Source: Pantoea ananatis LMG 2665 (GTDB lineage Bacteria; Pseudomonadota; Gammaproteobacteria; Enterobacterales; Enterobacteriaceae). Taken from it: DNA of 64,000 nt. The notes below the pieces were generated by a model that searched no databases, was not told the origin of the DNA, and saw nothing but the letters and a program-made list of their open reading frames with translations. The DNA lies in contig NZ_JMJJ01000006.1 in assembly GCF_000710035.2 (NCBI RefSeq), positions 124,001 to 188,000 of the forward strand. Direction: 5' to 3'. Of this stretch, positions 17,943 to 27,965 are shown piece by piece (within the stretch, counting starts at the first letter, position 1; each line of letters opens with the position of its first letter). Made by a program: the position numbers and the translations under genes.

Positions 17943-20816
17943 TTACGCATAATCGCTCATCGGGACACACGAACAGAACAGGTTACGATCGCCAAAGACA
18001 TCGTCCAGGCGCTTCACCGTTGGCCAGTATTTATTGTGGCTGCCTGCAGGGAACACGGCCAGTTCACGGCTGTAGGAATGAGACCATTCTCCGATGACTT
18101 CCATTTGTGTATGAGGCGCGTTAACCAGCGGGTTATCCTCAAGTGACCACTCACCCGTTTCCACCCGGCCGATTTCCACGCGAATCGCCAGCATGGCATC
18201 AATAAAGCGGTCCAGTTCAATTTTGCCTTCTGATTCTGTCGGTTCGACCATGAGTGTTCCGGCGACCGGGAACGACATGGTGGGCGCATGGAAACCGTAG
18301 TCGATGAGGCGTTTCGCGATATCCAGTTCACTGATACCGGTTTGCTCTTTTAACGGACGAATATCAAGAATACATTCATGCGCTACGCGGCCGTCGCGCC
18401 CTGCATACAGGATGGGATAGGCCGATTTTAGCCGGCTGGCAATATAGTTAGCGTTAAGGATCGCGACCGAACTGGCCTGCTTCAGCCCTTCTGCCCCCAT
18501 CATACGGATATACATCCAGCTGATAGGCAAAATAGACGCGCTGCCAAATGGCGCAGCGGAAACTGCGCCCTGCTGCGTCAGCATGCCGTCAATTTGTACA
18601 ACGCTGTGGCCCGGCACAAACGGCGCCAGATGGGCTTTCACGCCGATCGGTCCCATTCCCGGCCCACCTCCGCCGTGCGGGATGCAGAAGGTTTTATGCA
18701 GGTTAAGGTGCGAAACGTCTGCGCCGATGTAGCCCGGCGTGGTAATGCCTACCTGCGCGTTCATGTTGGCGCCATCAAGATAAACCTGGCCGCCGAACTG
18801 ATGCACAATCTGGCACACCTCGCGAATAGTTTCCTCGTAAACGCCGTGGGTGGACGGATAGGTCACCATAATGCATGACAGCTTATCGCCAGCCTGAGCC
18901 GCTTTTTCACGCAGGTCGCCCAGATCGATGTTGCCCTGCTTGTCACAGGAGACCACCACGACATCCATGCCCGCCATCTGAGCCGAAGCCGGATTAGTAC
19001 CGTGCGCCGAGCTGGGGATCAGGCAGAGATGCCGTTCACCCTCACCGCGGCTTTCGTGATAACGACGAATCGCTAACAGACCGGCATATTCACCCTGCGC
19101 ACCCGAGTTAGGCTGCATGCAGAGTGCATCGTAACCAGTCAGTTGAACCAGCCACTGTGAAAGCTGCCCAATCATTTGCAGGTAGCCGCCAGCCTGTTCA
19201 GCCGGGCAGAACGGGTGCAGTTCGGCAAATTCAGGCCAGGTGATGGGGATCATCTCGGCGGCGGCATTGAGTTTCATGGTGCAGGAACCCAACGGAATCA
19301 TGGCCTGATTCAGCGCCAGATCTTTTTTCTCCAGGCTGTGCATATAGCGCATCATCTCAGTTTCGCTGTGATGACGGTTAAACACCGGATGCGTCAGAAT
19401 CTCGCTTTCACGCTGCTGCGCGGCCGGAATGGACGGGTTGTCGGCCGTAACCAGGCTGTCGAGCCGATCGATATCCTGACCGTGCTCATCCCCCAGCAAA
19501 ATAGCGAACAGCGTAGCAATGTCTTCACGGCGCGTGGTTTCATCCAGCGTGATACCGACGGCATTGAGAATGTCGCTACGCAGGTTCACACCGAAGCTCA
19601 GCGCACGGTTGAGTACGCCCGCTTTATCCGCAACCTCTACCGTTAGTGTGTCAAACCAATGGCTATGACGCAGTTTAAGCCCGCCACGCTGCAGTCCGGC
19701 AGCCAGAATATCGGTAAAGCGGTGGATACGCGACGCAATACGTTTCAGCCCGACCGGCCCGTGGAACACGGCATACAGCCCGGCGATATTGGCCAGCAGC
19801 ACCTGAGAAGTACAGATATTGGAGTTCGCTTTTTCGCGACGGATATGCTGCTCACGGGTTTGCATCGCCATGCGCAAGGCGGTGTTGCCTGCGGCATCGC
19901 GGGAAACGCCGATAATGCGGCCAGGCATTGAACGCTTATGTTCGTCGCGGCTGGCGAAGAAGGCAGCATGCGGGCCTCCATAACCCATTGGCACACCAAA
20001 GCGTTGGGCCGAACCGAACACGATATCCGCGCCTTGTTTGCCCGGAGATGTCAGCAGCACCAGCGCCATAAAGTCGGCAGCGACGCTGACAACCACCTTG
20101 CGTGCTTTCAGCTCGCTAATCAGGTGGGTGTAGTCGTGTACTTCTCCCGTGGTGCCCACCTGCTGTAGCAGCACACCAAACAGGTTTTCGTGATCCAGTG
20201 CTTTGGCCGGGTTGTCGATAATCAGTTCAAAGCCAAAGGTTTCGGCACGGGTACGCACGACGTCCAGCGTTTGCGGATGAATATCGTCAGCGATAAAGAA
20301 CCGGGTCGCGTTTTTCAGTTTGCTGATGCGTTTTGACATCGCCATTGCTTCTGCGGCGGCGGTCGCTTCATCCAGCAGAGAAGCGGAGGCAATGTCCATG
20401 CCGGTCAAATCGATCGTAACCTGCTGGAAGTTAAGCAGGGCTTCAAGCCGTCCCTGCGACACTTCTGGCTGATACGGCGTATACGCCGTGTACCAGCCGG
20501 GGTTCTCCAGCATATTTCGCAAAATCACCGGCGGCGTAATCACCGCGCTGTATCCCATGCCGATCCAGGATTTATAAAGCAGGTTTTGCCCGGCAATGGC
20601 CTTCAACTCAGCCAGCGCCTGTTGTTCAGTTGCGGCATCGCCCACCGCTGGCGGGCCTGGCAACTGAATATCGGCGGGAACGATAGAACCAATCAACGAC
20701 GCCAGAGAGCTGGCACCGATCGCCTCCAGCATGACGGCCTGTTGTTCTGGCGACGGACCAATATGGCGCTCAATGAAGGCACCGTTGTGTTCAAGCTGGC
20801 TGAGAGTCTGAGTCAT
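17943..20816 (-). CDS. gcvP: Glycine dehydrogenase (decarboxylating), P-protein
   Basis: PLP enzyme of the glycine cleavage system: it decarboxylates glycine and passes the aminomethyl group to the lipoyl arm of GcvH. The 957-residue protein equals the E. coli length. It contains two PLP fold-type I halves, the second carrying the Schiff-base Lys in [17 protein letters not shown] (around residue 708). The start at 20816 ([14 protein letters not shown]) matches E. coli and is preceded by AGGA; an ATG 14 codons upstream is rejected. It is the last gene of gcvTHP, separated from gcvH by 81 bp containing a strong hairpin. Confidence 0.97.
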   Translation of the reverse strand: MTQTLSQLEHNGAFIERHIGPSPEQQAVMLEAIGASSLASLIGSIVPADIQLPGPPAVGDAATEQQALAELKAIAGQNLLYKSWIGMGYSAVITPPVILRNMLENPGWYTAYTPYQPEVSQGRLEALLNFQQVTIDLTGMDIASASLLDEATAAAEAMAMSKRISKLKNATRFFIADDIHPQTLDVVRTRAETFGFELIIDNPAKALDHENLFGVLLQQVGTTGEVHDYTHLISELKARKVVVSVAADFMALVLLTSPGKQGADIVFGSAQRFGVPMGYGGPHAAFFASRDEHKRSMPGRIIGVSRDAAGNTALRMAMQTREQHIRREKANSNICTSQVLLANIAGLYAVFHGPVGLKRIASRIHRFTDILAAGLQRGGLKLRHSHWFDTLTVEVADKAGVLNRALSFGVNLRSDILNAVGITLDETTRREDIATLFAILLGDEHGQDIDRLDSLVTADNPSIPAAQQRESEILTHPVFNRHHSETEMMRYMHSLEKKDLALNQAMIPLGSCTMKLNAAAEMIPITWPEFAELHPFCPAEQAGGYLQMIGQLSQWLVQLTGYDALCMQPNSGAQGEYAGLLAIRRYHESRGEGERHLCLIPSSAHGTNPASAQMAGMDVVVVSCDKQGNIDLGDLREKAAQAGDKLSCIMVTYPSTHGVYEETIREVCQIVHQFGGQVYLDGANMNAQVGITTPGYIGADVSHLNLHKTFCIPHGGGGPGMGPIGVKAHLAPFVPGHSVVQIDGMLTQQGAVSAAPFGSASILPISWMYIRMMGAEGLKQASSVAILNANYIASRLKSAYPILYAGRDGRVAHECILDIRPLKEQTGISELDIAKRLIDYGFHAPTMSFPVAGTLMVEPTESEGKIELDRFIDAMLAIRVEIGRVETGEWSLEDNPLVNAPHTQMEVIGEWSHSYSRELAVFPAGSHNKYWPTVKRLDDVFGDRNLFCSCVPMSDYA

Positions 20817-20868
20817 GAGCTGTAAATCCTGAATCGGGCTGGGGAACAGAGAATGCAAGTCAGATATC

Positions 20869-20891
20869 TGCGGCCTCAGTTTGAGGCCGCA
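20869..20891. repeat. Intercistronic gcvH-gcvP stem-loop
   Basis: Perfect 10-bp inverted repeat TGCGGCCTCA / TGAGGCCGCA with a 3-nt loop, 6 bp after the gcvH stop and 52 bp before gcvP. No T-run follows. It may shield the upstream gcvTH mRNA from 3' exonucleases or partly terminate, lowering gcvP relative to gcvT and gcvH. Confidence 0.7.
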
Positions 20892-20897
20892 CGACGA

Positions 20898-21284
20898 TTA
20901 CTCGTCAATGGAGGCTTTATAAGCATCCGCATCCAGCAGCGAGTCGATTTCTGACTCATCGCTGGCCTTAATCTGGAATAACCAGCCGCCGTCATAAGGC
21001 TCGCTGTTAACCTGTTCAGGGGAATCGTTAAGGGCGTCGTTGACGGCAACGATTTCACCGCTGATGGGCGCGTAAATGTCTGAAGCGGCTTTGACCGATT
21101 CCGCAACTGCGCACTCTTCTCCGGCAGAGAAAGTGGCACCGACCTCAGGCAGGTCAACAAACACCATATCGCCCAGCAACTCCTGCGCATGTTCGGTGAT
21201 ACCAACGGTATAGGTACCGTCCGCGTTTTTGCGCAGCCATTCGTGACTGTCGCGGTACTTCAACTCCACTGGCACATTGCTCAT
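20898..21284 (-). CDS. gcvH: Glycine cleavage H-protein
   Basis: Lipoyl carrier that shuttles the aminomethyl intermediate between GcvP, GcvT and lipoamide dehydrogenase. The 128-residue barrel-sandwich hybrid domain has the lipoylated Lys65 in [12 protein letters not shown]. Middle gene of the operon, 24 bp after gcvT, with a good ribosome site (AGGAGAAAGGG region). It is the usual family length (129 in E. coli). Confidence 0.97.
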   Translation of the reverse strand: MSNVPVELKYRDSHEWLRKNADGTYTVGITEHAQELLGDMVFVDLPEVGATFSAGEECAVAESVKAASDIYAPISGEIVAVNDALNDSPEQVNSEPYDGGWLFQIKASDESEIDSLLDADAYKASIDE

Positions 21285-21308
21285 CGCCCTTTCTCCTGTA
21301 ATTATGTT

Positions 21309-22406
21309 TTACTGCGCAACCGGTTTTCCGGCGCGAACGAAAATTGGTTTAGTGACTTTCACAGGCATTTCACGGTTACGGATCTCAACAATCGCGTTTT
21401 CCCCAATCCCTGCCGGCACGCGGGCCAGTGCAATGCTGTAACCCAACGTCGGTGAGAAGGAACCGCTGGTGATCACCCCCTGCTGCAACTGACCCTGCTG
21501 ATCGGTAAAACGCACCGGCAACCCGTTACGCAGAACGCCTTTTTCCGTGAGGATCAGCCCAACCAGTTTTTCAGTGCCCTTTTCTCGCTGGCTTTCCAGC
21601 GCTTCACGTCCGATAAAGTGGCGGTCGCCAGGTTCCCAGCTAATGGTCCAGCCCATATTGGCCGCCAGCGGCGATACGCTCTCGTCCATTTCCTGACCGT
21701 AAAGATTCATACCCGCTTCCAGACGCAAGGTGTCGCGTGCGCCCAGCCCGGCGGGTTTCACGCCCGCACTCAACAAACGCTGCCAGAATCCGACGGCATC
21801 GGCGGCAGGCAGCGCAATTTCATAGCCCGCTTCGCCGGTATAACCGGTTGTGGCAATGAACAGTTCACCGGCCTGCACGCCGAAGAACGGCTTCATGCCC
21901 TCTACAGCCTGACGCTGTGCGTCACTGAATAAGGTTTGGGCTTTTTGCTGCGCCTGCGGGCCCTGTACAGCAATGAGTGCGAGATCGTCGCGTTCTGTTA
22001 ACGCGACGCCGTAACCCTGTGCATGCTCGCCGATCCAGGCCAGATCCTTTTCACGCGTCGCGGAGTTGACCACCAGACGAAAAAACGTCTCGTCCATAAA
22101 ATAAACAATTAAATCGTCAATTACGCCAGCGGAAGCATTCAGCATGCCGGTATACAGGGCTTTGCCCGGCTGAGTCAGTTTGGCGACGTCGTTTGCCAGC
22201 AGGAAGCGCAAAAACTCGCGCGTGCGCTCACCTTTTAAATCCACAATGGTCATGTGCGAAACATCGAACATGCCCGCGTCGCTGCGCACGGCATGATGCT
22301 CATCCATCTGAGAGCCATAGTGCAACGGCATCATCCAACCGTGGAAATCCACCATCCGCGCGCCATTTGCCTGGTGCTGTTCAAACAAAGGTGTGTGCTG
22401 AGTCAT
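21309..22406 (-). CDS. gcvT: Aminomethyltransferase, T-protein
   Basis: Transfers the one-carbon unit from the GcvH-bound intermediate to tetrahydrofolate, giving 5,10-methylene-THF and ammonia. 365 residues (E. coli 364). Folate-binding features include [30 protein letters not shown] and [16 protein letters not shown]. The start at 22406 ([11 protein letters not shown]) has AGGATAGTT upstream and matches E. coli; a 28-codon extension lacks support. First gene of gcvTHP; a PurR-box-like site lies 52 bp upstream. Confidence 0.97.
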   Translation of the reverse strand: MTQHTPLFEQHQANGARMVDFHGWMMPLHYGSQMDEHHAVRSDAGMFDVSHMTIVDLKGERTREFLRFLLANDVAKLTQPGKALYTGMLNASAGVIDDLIVYFMDETFFRLVVNSATREKDLAWIGEHAQGYGVALTERDDLALIAVQGPQAQQKAQTLFSDAQRQAVEGMKPFFGVQAGELFIATTGYTGEAGYEIALPAADAVGFWQRLLSAGVKPAGLGARDTLRLEAGMNLYGQEMDESVSPLAANMGWTISWEPGDRHFIGREALESQREKGTEKLVGLILTEKGVLRNGLPVRFTDQQGQLQQGVITSGSFSPTLGYSIALARVPAGIGENAIVEIRNREMPVKVTKPIFVRAGKPVAQ

Positions 22407-22794
22407 AACTATCCTGTGCAGAAACGAGTGAGTTTGAAACCACGCGCCATGTAGCCGACGCAAACGTTCTCTTTGCCTTGACGTTACCACCGAATCAGGC
22501 GATTAACCATAAGCAAAGCGAGGTCGAAAGACGTGGCACAGCCTAACCAGGCCCCGGGTTAATCAGGATAAAAAACTATAATTTTGTGATTAACCACGCA
22601 ATAAATACGCCATAGTGATTTATTAACAGCAAATTTATGCGCACAGTCCAGCAGGATGTTAAAAAAATAGCGGGTCGAAAACAGCCATGGATAAAAAAAA
22701 GTAATGCGAAACTTCACGCAAAATTAGAATAAATCAAACGATGCGCAGTCAGAGTGCAGCCCTGCATTTTTACGGTGCAGCGGAGGGTGAGCAT
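22407..22794 (-). promoter_or_regulatory. gcvTHP control region
   Basis: Long AT-rich upstream region of the glycine cleavage operon, with no gene. In E. coli this position binds GcvA, Lrp and PurR. A PurR-like box is at 22458-22473. A candidate -10 (TATAGT on the minus strand at 22580-22575) was seen but has no good -35. No glycine riboswitch was recognised. Confidence 0.6.
22458..22473. promoter_or_regulatory. PurR operator candidate for gcvTHP
   Basis: ACGCAAACGTTCTCTT matches the PurR consensus ANGCAANCGNTTNCNT with one mismatch (C for the second T of the TT pair). It lies 52 bp upstream of the gcvT start. PurR represses gcvTHP in E. coli from a box near the transcription start, so both sequence and position agree. 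Confidence 0.75.
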
Positions 22795-22824
22795 AAAAAA
22801 AGCCAGCAATTATGCTGGCTTTTT
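22795..22824. terminator. Symmetrical terminator of ubiI
   Basis: Stem AGCCAGCA / TGCTGGCT with a 4-nt loop, flanked by an A-run (22795-22801) and a T-run (22821-22824). It can act on both strands; for ubiI it lies 14 bp past the stop and ends in seven T. Confidence 0.9.
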
Positions 22825-22838
22825 GCGGGTGAGCGGCG

Positions 22839-24041
22839 TTACCGCAGCCATGCTGGCATATCGTTCAGGCCCATGGCCTGACGCAGCATTACCGGCTTCA
22901 CGCCCGGCAGGTTATCAGCCAGTTTCAGGCCCAGATCGCGAAACAGCTTTTTGGCTGGATGATTGCCTGCAAACAGTTCACGAAAACCCTGCATTCCGGC
23001 AAGCATCATGGCAGCGCTGTGTTTGCGACTGCGCTCGTAGCGGCGCAGATAAAGGTGCTCGCCGATATCTTTGCCCTGCTGGTGCAGGCGGCGGATTTCG
23101 CCAATCAGCTCAGCAGCATCCATGAAACCCAGGTTGACGCCCTGTCCTGCCAGCGGATGAATGGTATGTGCCGCATCGCCCACCAGCGCCAGCCGGTGAG
23201 CGGCAAAGTTACGTGCATAGCGTGCCGTAAGCGGGAAACACTTGCGCTCGCCTTCCAGCTGGCACAGCCCCAGGCGCATATCGAACGCGACCGACAGTTG
23301 TTGATTAAACAGCGCCTCCGGCATGGTTTCGAGACGGCTGGCTTCCTGAGGAGAAAGAGACCAGACGATAGAACAGAGATGGGGATCCTGCATCGGCAGG
23401 AAAGCCAGAATGCCATCGCCGTGAAAAACCTGGCGCGCTACGCCGTCGTGTGGCAGCGCCGTGCGAATATTCCCGACCAGCGCATGATGATCGTAATCCC
23501 AGAACGTCAGGGGAATATCGGCTTTGTTACGCAACCAGGAGTTGGCCCCGTCCGCCGCCACCATTAGCCGTGCACTCATCATGCTGCCATCCTGCAGCGT
23601 AATAAAGGCTTCATTATCGCCAAAGGCCACCTGCTGCAGTTGGGAAGCAGGCAGCAGCGTAACATCACTGCACTGGCTGGCGCGCTGCCATAAGGCGCTG
23701 TGGATCACAGGGTTTTCGATGATGTGCCCAAGATGCGTCAGGCCCTGCTGCTCACCGTCAAATGCGATCGTACCGAAGCTGTCGCGATCCCAGACCTCCA
23801 TTGCCTGATAAGGGCTGGCACGGAGCGACAGAATCGTTGACCAGACGTCCAGCTTCTGCAAAAGACGTTCACTGGCCGCGTTAATTGCGGATACGCGTAC
23901 GGACGGCGATGCGCCTGCATCAAATTGCGGCCCGGCAGACTGCTCCAGCACGGCAATGCGTAATCCGCTCCCTTGCAGACCGCAGGCTACTGCCAGACCC
24001 ACCATACCGCCACCGGCGACCACTACATCGTAAGTTTGCAT
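22839..24041 (-). CDS. ubiI: 2-octaprenylphenol 5-hydroxylase UbiI
   Basis: FAD monooxygenase that introduces the C5 hydroxyl of ubiquinone under oxic conditions (earlier names visC). 400 residues, identical in length to E. coli. The dinucleotide motif GGGMVGLA is at 10-17, the middle ADGANSWLR motif binds NADPH/FAD, and the second FAD motif GDAAHTIHPLAGQGVNLG is near residue 300. It is the last gene of the ygfB-pepP-ubiH-ubiI cluster, 13 bp after ubiH. Confidence 0.96.
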   Translation of the reverse strand: MQTYDVVVAGGGMVGLAVACGLQGSGLRIAVLEQSAGPQFDAGASPSVRVSAINAASERLLQKLDVWSTILSLRASPYQAMEVWDRDSFGTIAFDGEQQGLTHLGHIIENPVIHSALWQRASQCSDVTLLPASQLQQVAFGDNEAFITLQDGSMMSARLMVAADGANSWLRNKADIPLTFWDYDHHALVGNIRTALPHDGVARQVFHGDGILAFLPMQDPHLCSIVWSLSPQEASRLETMPEALFNQQLSVAFDMRLGLCQLEGERKCFPLTARYARNFAAHRLALVGDAAHTIHPLAGQGVNLGFMDAAELIGEIRRLHQQGKDIGEHLYLRRYERSRKHSAAMMLAGMQGFRELFAGNHPAKKLFRDLGLKLADNLPGVKPVMLRQAMGLNDMPAWLR

Positions 24042-24054
24042 CAGTGCCTCTCAG

Positions 24055-25233
24055 TTAACGCTTAACCCAGCCGAGCGTACGCTCGGCCAGAAGATTTCTC
24101 AGCCATGGCAGGTGATCCATTGCCAGCAGACCAAGGTTGCGCCCGACGACCAGCGGCGCATGGCGGTTGGCAAACATACGCACCAGGCCGTCAGTGATGC
24201 CCACGGTAATGGCCCGATCCTGCTGGCGACGTTGGCGGTAATGTTGCAGGACCGCATAGCTGCCGGGATCCTGCTGCTGTCGGTGCGCGGTTGCCAGGGT
24301 TTCTGCAAGCGACATCACGTCACGCAGGCCAAGATTGAACCCCTGACCGGCAATAGGATGCAGCGTCTGTGCCGCGTTACCAACCGTAACGACGCGATGG
24401 GAAACCACCGAATCGGCCTGCTGCAGCGCTAACGGATAAACGTCACGCTTACCGGTATGGATAAATTTGCCCAGTCGCCAGCCAAACGCGCGCTGAAGCT
24501 GGCTGAGAAACGCCTCGTCACTCCAGCTTTCGACCTGCGGGCGCTGATCCAGCGGATGGCACCACACCAGCGAGAGGCGATTATCTGACATTGGCAACAG
24601 CGCCAACGGGCCAAACTCGGTAAAGCGTTCAAAAGCCCGGCCCTGATGGGGAAGCTCACTGGTGACGTTGGCAATAAGCGCTAACTGCTGATAAGGCTGG
24701 GAGTGCCACTGCATGCCGCAGGCGGCCGCAACGGCTGAACGGGTGCCATCAGCGGCTACCAGCACGTCGCCTTCCAGCTGTTCATCATTATCAAGCGTGA
24801 CCCGAACGCTTTCCTGGGTTCGGGCCACCTGAGTGACGCGCGCGGGACAGCGCAGTGTGACGCCGGGTGCCTGTTTTAACTGTGTGAACAGGCTTTGCCC
24901 TACGTCGAATAATTCAACCACCTGCCCCAGCGCGGGAATCGCATAATCGCTGGCGGCGAGTGACACGAAACCGGCATGGCCGCGATCGGATACGTGAATA
25001 GTGGTAATCGGTGTGGCACAGGGGGAAATCCGCTGCCAGAGATTGATATCAGCAAGCTGCTGGCAGGTTCCGGCAGACAGCGCAATCGCCCGGCCGTCAT
25101 AGCCCGGATGCGCACGGCTGCCAGGCTCGCTGCTTTCAATCAGCGTCACGGGCAGTTTACCCTGTGTCAGGTGCGCGATGGCCAGCGCCAGTGTGGCGCC
25201 AGTCATTCCTCCACCGGCGATAAGAATGGTCAT
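24055..25233 (-). CDS. ubiH: 2-octaprenyl-6-methoxyphenol hydroxylase UbiH
   Basis: FAD monooxygenase for the C1 hydroxylation in ubiquinone synthesis; a paralogue of the neighbouring UbiI. 392 residues as in E. coli. It has the N-terminal GGGMTGATLAL FAD motif, a central ADGTRSAVAAACG motif and GNAAQTLHPIAGQGFNLGLRD. Its ATG overlaps the pepP stop (4 nt, ATGA), so translation is coupled. Confidence 0.96.
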   Translation of the reverse strand: MTILIAGGGMTGATLALAIAHLTQGKLPVTLIESSEPGSRAHPGYDGRAIALSAGTCQQLADINLWQRISPCATPITTIHVSDRGHAGFVSLAASDYAIPALGQVVELFDVGQSLFTQLKQAPGVTLRCPARVTQVARTQESVRVTLDNDEQLEGDVLVAADGTRSAVAAACGMQWHSQPYQQLALIANVTSELPHQGRAFERFTEFGPLALLPMSDNRLSLVWCHPLDQRPQVESWSDEAFLSQLQRAFGWRLGKFIHTGKRDVYPLALQQADSVVSHRVVTVGNAAQTLHPIAGQGFNLGLRDVMSLAETLATAHRQQQDPGSYAVLQHYRQRRQQDRAITVGITDGLVRMFANRHAPLVVGRNLGLLAMDHLPWLRNLLAERTLGWVKR

Positions 25234-26552
25234 AACGCGCGTGCCGCCGCCATCAGCGCTTCAATTGCATCAGGATCTTTCACGACGCTGTCGGTGAGGT
25301 TCTCAATACCGGTTTCGGTAATCACAATGTCATCCTCGATGCGGATGCCGATACCGCGGTATTCCACAGGGACGTCAGCATCGGGCGCGATATACAACCC
25401 CGGTTCGACGGTGATAACCATGCCCGGCTCCAGGATACGATCGCGGCTTGGTGTGCCGTAGTGCCCCACATCGTGGACATCCAGACCCAACCAGTGGCCC
25501 AGACCATGCATAAAGAATTTACGATGGGCATCTTCAGAGATCAGCGTATCGACCTCGCCCTGCATTATCCCCAACTCAACCAGTCCAGTGACCATAATGC
25601 GCACGACGTCATCATTAACCTCGCGGATGCTAACGCCAGGGCGGAATCGGGACAGTGCCGTTTCCAGTGATTTGAGTACGATGTTGTACACCGCCCGCTG
25701 CGGCTGAGTGAATTTACCGTTAACCGGGAACGTCCGGGTAATGTCACCCGCATAGCCCTGCCATTCACATCCGGCATCGATAAGCACCAGATCACCGTCC
25801 TGCATCTCACACTCGTTTTCGGTGTAGTGCAGAATGCAGCCGTTTTCGCCGGAACCCACAATCGTGTTGTAAGACGGGAATCGCGCACCGTGGCGGTTAA
25901 ATTCATGATGAATTTCCCCTTCCAGATGATATTCGTACAGTCCCGGACGGCAGGCCTGCATTGCGCGCGTATGCGCCAGCGCACTGATCTCACCCGCACG
26001 GCGCAGAATGGCAATCTCTTCCGGACTTTTGAACAGGCGCATCTCATGCACCCAGGGACGCCAGTCTGTCAGGCTGGCAGGCGCGCTGAGATTCTGGCGA
26101 AAACCCTGCCGCAGTTTATCCAGCGCACCGAACACCAGTTTATCGGCTTCAGCATATTGGCCCTGCGCATGGTAAACCTCATCCAGGCCGTTCAGCAGCA
26201 GGTGGAGTTGTTCACCAATATCGTTCCAGGGCAGGGCCCGATCCACGCCGAGCTTAGCGGGCGCCGCATCCTGTCCCAGACGGCGGCCAAACCAGATTTC
26301 TGCAGTCAGGTCGCGAACACGATTAAACAGCACACTGTGATTGTGGTTCTCATCACTTTTGATCAGCACCAGTAACGCCTGAGGCTCATTGAACCCCGTG
26401 AAGTACCAGAAGTCGCTGTTCTGACGAAACGGATATTCGCTATCATTACTGCGCGTTACTTCAGGCGCGGCAAAAATTAACGCTGCGCTGCCCGGAACCA
26501 TTTTCGCCAGCAGCGCCTGACGGCGCTGCTGAAAATTTTCCAGTGAAATCAT
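25230..26552 (-). CDS. pepP: Xaa-Pro aminopeptidase II
   Basis: Dimanganese aminopeptidase that removes an N-terminal residue preceding proline. 440 residues (E. coli 441): an N-terminal creatinase-like domain (about 1-170) and a pita-bread catalytic domain. The five metal ligands are visible as Asp in LIDAGCEW, Asp in AGDITRTF, His in HGLGHWLG, Glu in TVEPGLY and Glu in IRIEDD. It overlaps ubiH by 4 nt and lies 33 bp after ygfB. Confidence 0.96.
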   Translation of the reverse strand: MISLENFQQRRQALLAKMVPGSAALIFAAPEVTRSNDSEYPFRQNSDFWYFTGFNEPQALLVLIKSDENHNHSVLFNRVRDLTAEIWFGRRLGQDAAPAKLGVDRALPWNDIGEQLHLLLNGLDEVYHAQGQYAEADKLVFGALDKLRQGFRQNLSAPASLTDWRPWVHEMRLFKSPEEIAILRRAGEISALAHTRAMQACRPGLYEYHLEGEIHHEFNRHGARFPSYNTIVGSGENGCILHYTENECEMQDGDLVLIDAGCEWQGYAGDITRTFPVNGKFTQPQRAVYNIVLKSLETALSRFRPGVSIREVNDDVVRIMVTGLVELGIMQGEVDTLISEDAHRKFFMHGLGHWLGLDVHDVGHYGTPSRDRILEPGMVITVEPGLYIAPDADVPVEYRGIGIRIEDDIVITETGIENLTDSVVKDPDAIEALMAAARAL

Positions 26553-26585
26553 GTCTGCACTCCCTGTTAAACTCAGATAGCTGGC

Positions 26586-27164
26586 TTAGTGTAGCGTTGG
26601 CTTTTGTACTTCTGGCGCAGTCGGTTGCGGACGAGTGAAAGTGTCGTGGCAAAGTAGTGCTGCAACACGAACGTACTCAATCACCTCTTCCAGCGACTGC
26701 TCTAATTCTTCCTGATCTTCGTCTTCGTCGTAGCCCAACTGAGCAATCGTGCGCAGATCGTCAATGGCCTCGCCCGTTTCACCGGTGACCTTATCCAGTT
26801 TAGGCTGGGTTACGCCCAGACCGAGTAAAAAATGGTTTACCCAGCCCGCCAGTGCATCAGCGCGATCAAACACCGTAATGTCATCATCGGCGGGCAGCAT
26901 CAGTTGAAAAAGGAAGCCATCGTCCTCTAGCGCAGTCGCAATGCTTTCATGCAAAGACTGCAGTGGCAGGGACAGCGTCTGCGAAAAAGCCATGCCTTCG
27001 TTCGCAAGATCGTGGACCAGCGTTTTCCAGCTGTTATCCGCGTTACCGCCACATAAGATGCCGCTGAGTAAGCCGTGCATTTCCGCAGGCGTCATGCCCA
27101 CGCCATGCTGTGAGAGCGCCGCCGCCAGCGCGTTGTAATCGGGGGTTGCGTTCTGTGAAGACAT
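26586..27164 (-). CDS. ygfB: UPF0149 family protein YgfB
   Basis: A 192-residue, acidic, all-helical protein of the YgfB/UPF0149 family. The C-terminal two thirds are nearly identical to E. coli ([43 protein letters not shown]). Its cellular role is not firmly established. Two adjacent ATG codons are possible starts (27167 and 27164); the second aligns with E. coli, and neither has a strong ribosome site. It leads the pepP-ubiH-ubiI cluster and is divergent from zapA. Confidence 0.93.
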   Translation of the reverse strand: MSSQNATPDYNALAAALSQHGVGMTPAEMHGLLSGILCGGNADNSWKTLVHDLANEGMAFSQTLSLPLQSLHESIATALEDDGFLFQLMLPADDDITVFDRADALAGWVNHFLLGLGVTQPKLDKVTGETGEAIDDLRTIAQLGYDEDEDQEELEQSLEEVIEYVRVAALLCHDTFTRPQPTAPEVQKPTLH

Positions 27165-27335
27165 CATTTTTCATCGTCGTTGGCTGTAAGAGTTCGTGGT
27201 ATGCTACCACTAGCTGCCTCAAGGTTTCCAGAAAAGGGGTTGTATCTTATTTCTCAGGTCTATATAGTTGCCCGCCTCCCAGGCCATTGAAGGCTAAGGG
27301 GAATGGCGAGCCAGGTAATCAGTCAGGAAGGTGGC

Positions 27336-27665
27336 ATGTCTGCACAACCGGTAGATTTACAAATTTTTGGTCGTTCTTTGAGAGTGAATTGTCCGCCTGA
27401 ACAGCAAGATGCGCTGAACGCGGCAGCAGAAGATCTCAATCAACGGTTGCAAGATTTAAAAGTTCGCACTAGAGTCACAAATACAGAGCAACTGGTGTTC
27501 ATTGCCGCGTTAAACATTTGCCATGAACTGGCACAAGAGAAAGGTAAGACGCGTGACTATGCTGCTAACATGGAACAACGAATCCGTATGTTACAGCAGA
27601 CCATTGAACAGGCTTTAGTTGAGCAAGGTCGCATAACCGACCGCCAGGATGCGAAGTTCGAATAA
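27336..27665 (+). CDS. zapA: Cell division protein ZapA
   Basis: Binds and bundles FtsZ at the Z ring. The 109 residues, as in E. coli, comprise an N-terminal globular domain ([17 protein letters not shown]) and a long C-terminal coiled coil (about 55-105). The start at 27336 has AGGAAGGTGG upstream; an upstream in-frame ATG adds 11 unconserved residues. 6S RNA follows in the same direction. Confidence 0.96.
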   Translation: MSAQPVDLQIFGRSLRVNCPPEQQDALNAAAEDLNQRLQDLKVRTRVTNTEQLVFIAALNICHELAQEKGKTRDYAANMEQRIRMLQQTIEQALVEQGRITDRQDAKFE

Positions 27666-27684
27666 CACTTCATGGTCAGTGTGC

Positions 27685-27690
27685 TACACT
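27685..27690 (+). promoter_or_regulatory. ssrS -10 element
   Basis: TACACT ends 14 bp before the mature 6S RNA 5' end. This suits the proximal E. coli promoter, whose transcript starts about 9 nt upstream of the processed end. Confidence 0.55.
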
Positions 27691-27704
27691 GACGGTGAAG
27701 TCAA

Positions 27705-27889
27705 TTTTCTCTGAGATGTTTGCAAGTGGGCCAGTCCCCTGAGCCGATATTTCATACCAACAGAATGTGACGCTCCGCAACCTGTGAGCATGCTCGGTCC
27801 GTCCGAGAAGCCTGATGGTTGCGACGGCATGTTCACCTTGAACCAAGGGTTCAAGGGTTACAGCCTACGGCGGCATCTCGGAGATCTCC
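27705..27889 (+). ncRNA. ssrS: 6S RNA
   Basis: A 185-nt RNA that binds the sigma70 holoenzyme and mimics an open promoter in stationary phase. It is recognised by near identity to E. coli 6S: the 5' arm CTCTGAGATG pairs with 3' CATCTCGGAG, the segment GGGCCAGTCCCCTGAGCCG is conserved, and so are GAGCATGCTCGGTCCGTCC and CCTTGAACCAAGGGTTCAAG. Ends are set by alignment to E. coli and may be off by 1-2 nt. It sits between zapA and fau and is probably co-transcribed with fau, as in E. coli. A T-run follows at 27890-27894. Confidence 0.96.
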
Positions 27890-27965
27890 TTTTTGGTCGT
27901 ACTGCATTACCTCCCACCAGGCATGATATAATGCGTCGCTTAAGCGACTTTGTCTGGGGGACACC

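Noticed and set aside
22407..22794. Glycine riboswitch before gcvT
   Set aside because: No tandem aptamer-like structure or terminator was recognised; enterobacterial gcvTHP is controlled by protein regulators.
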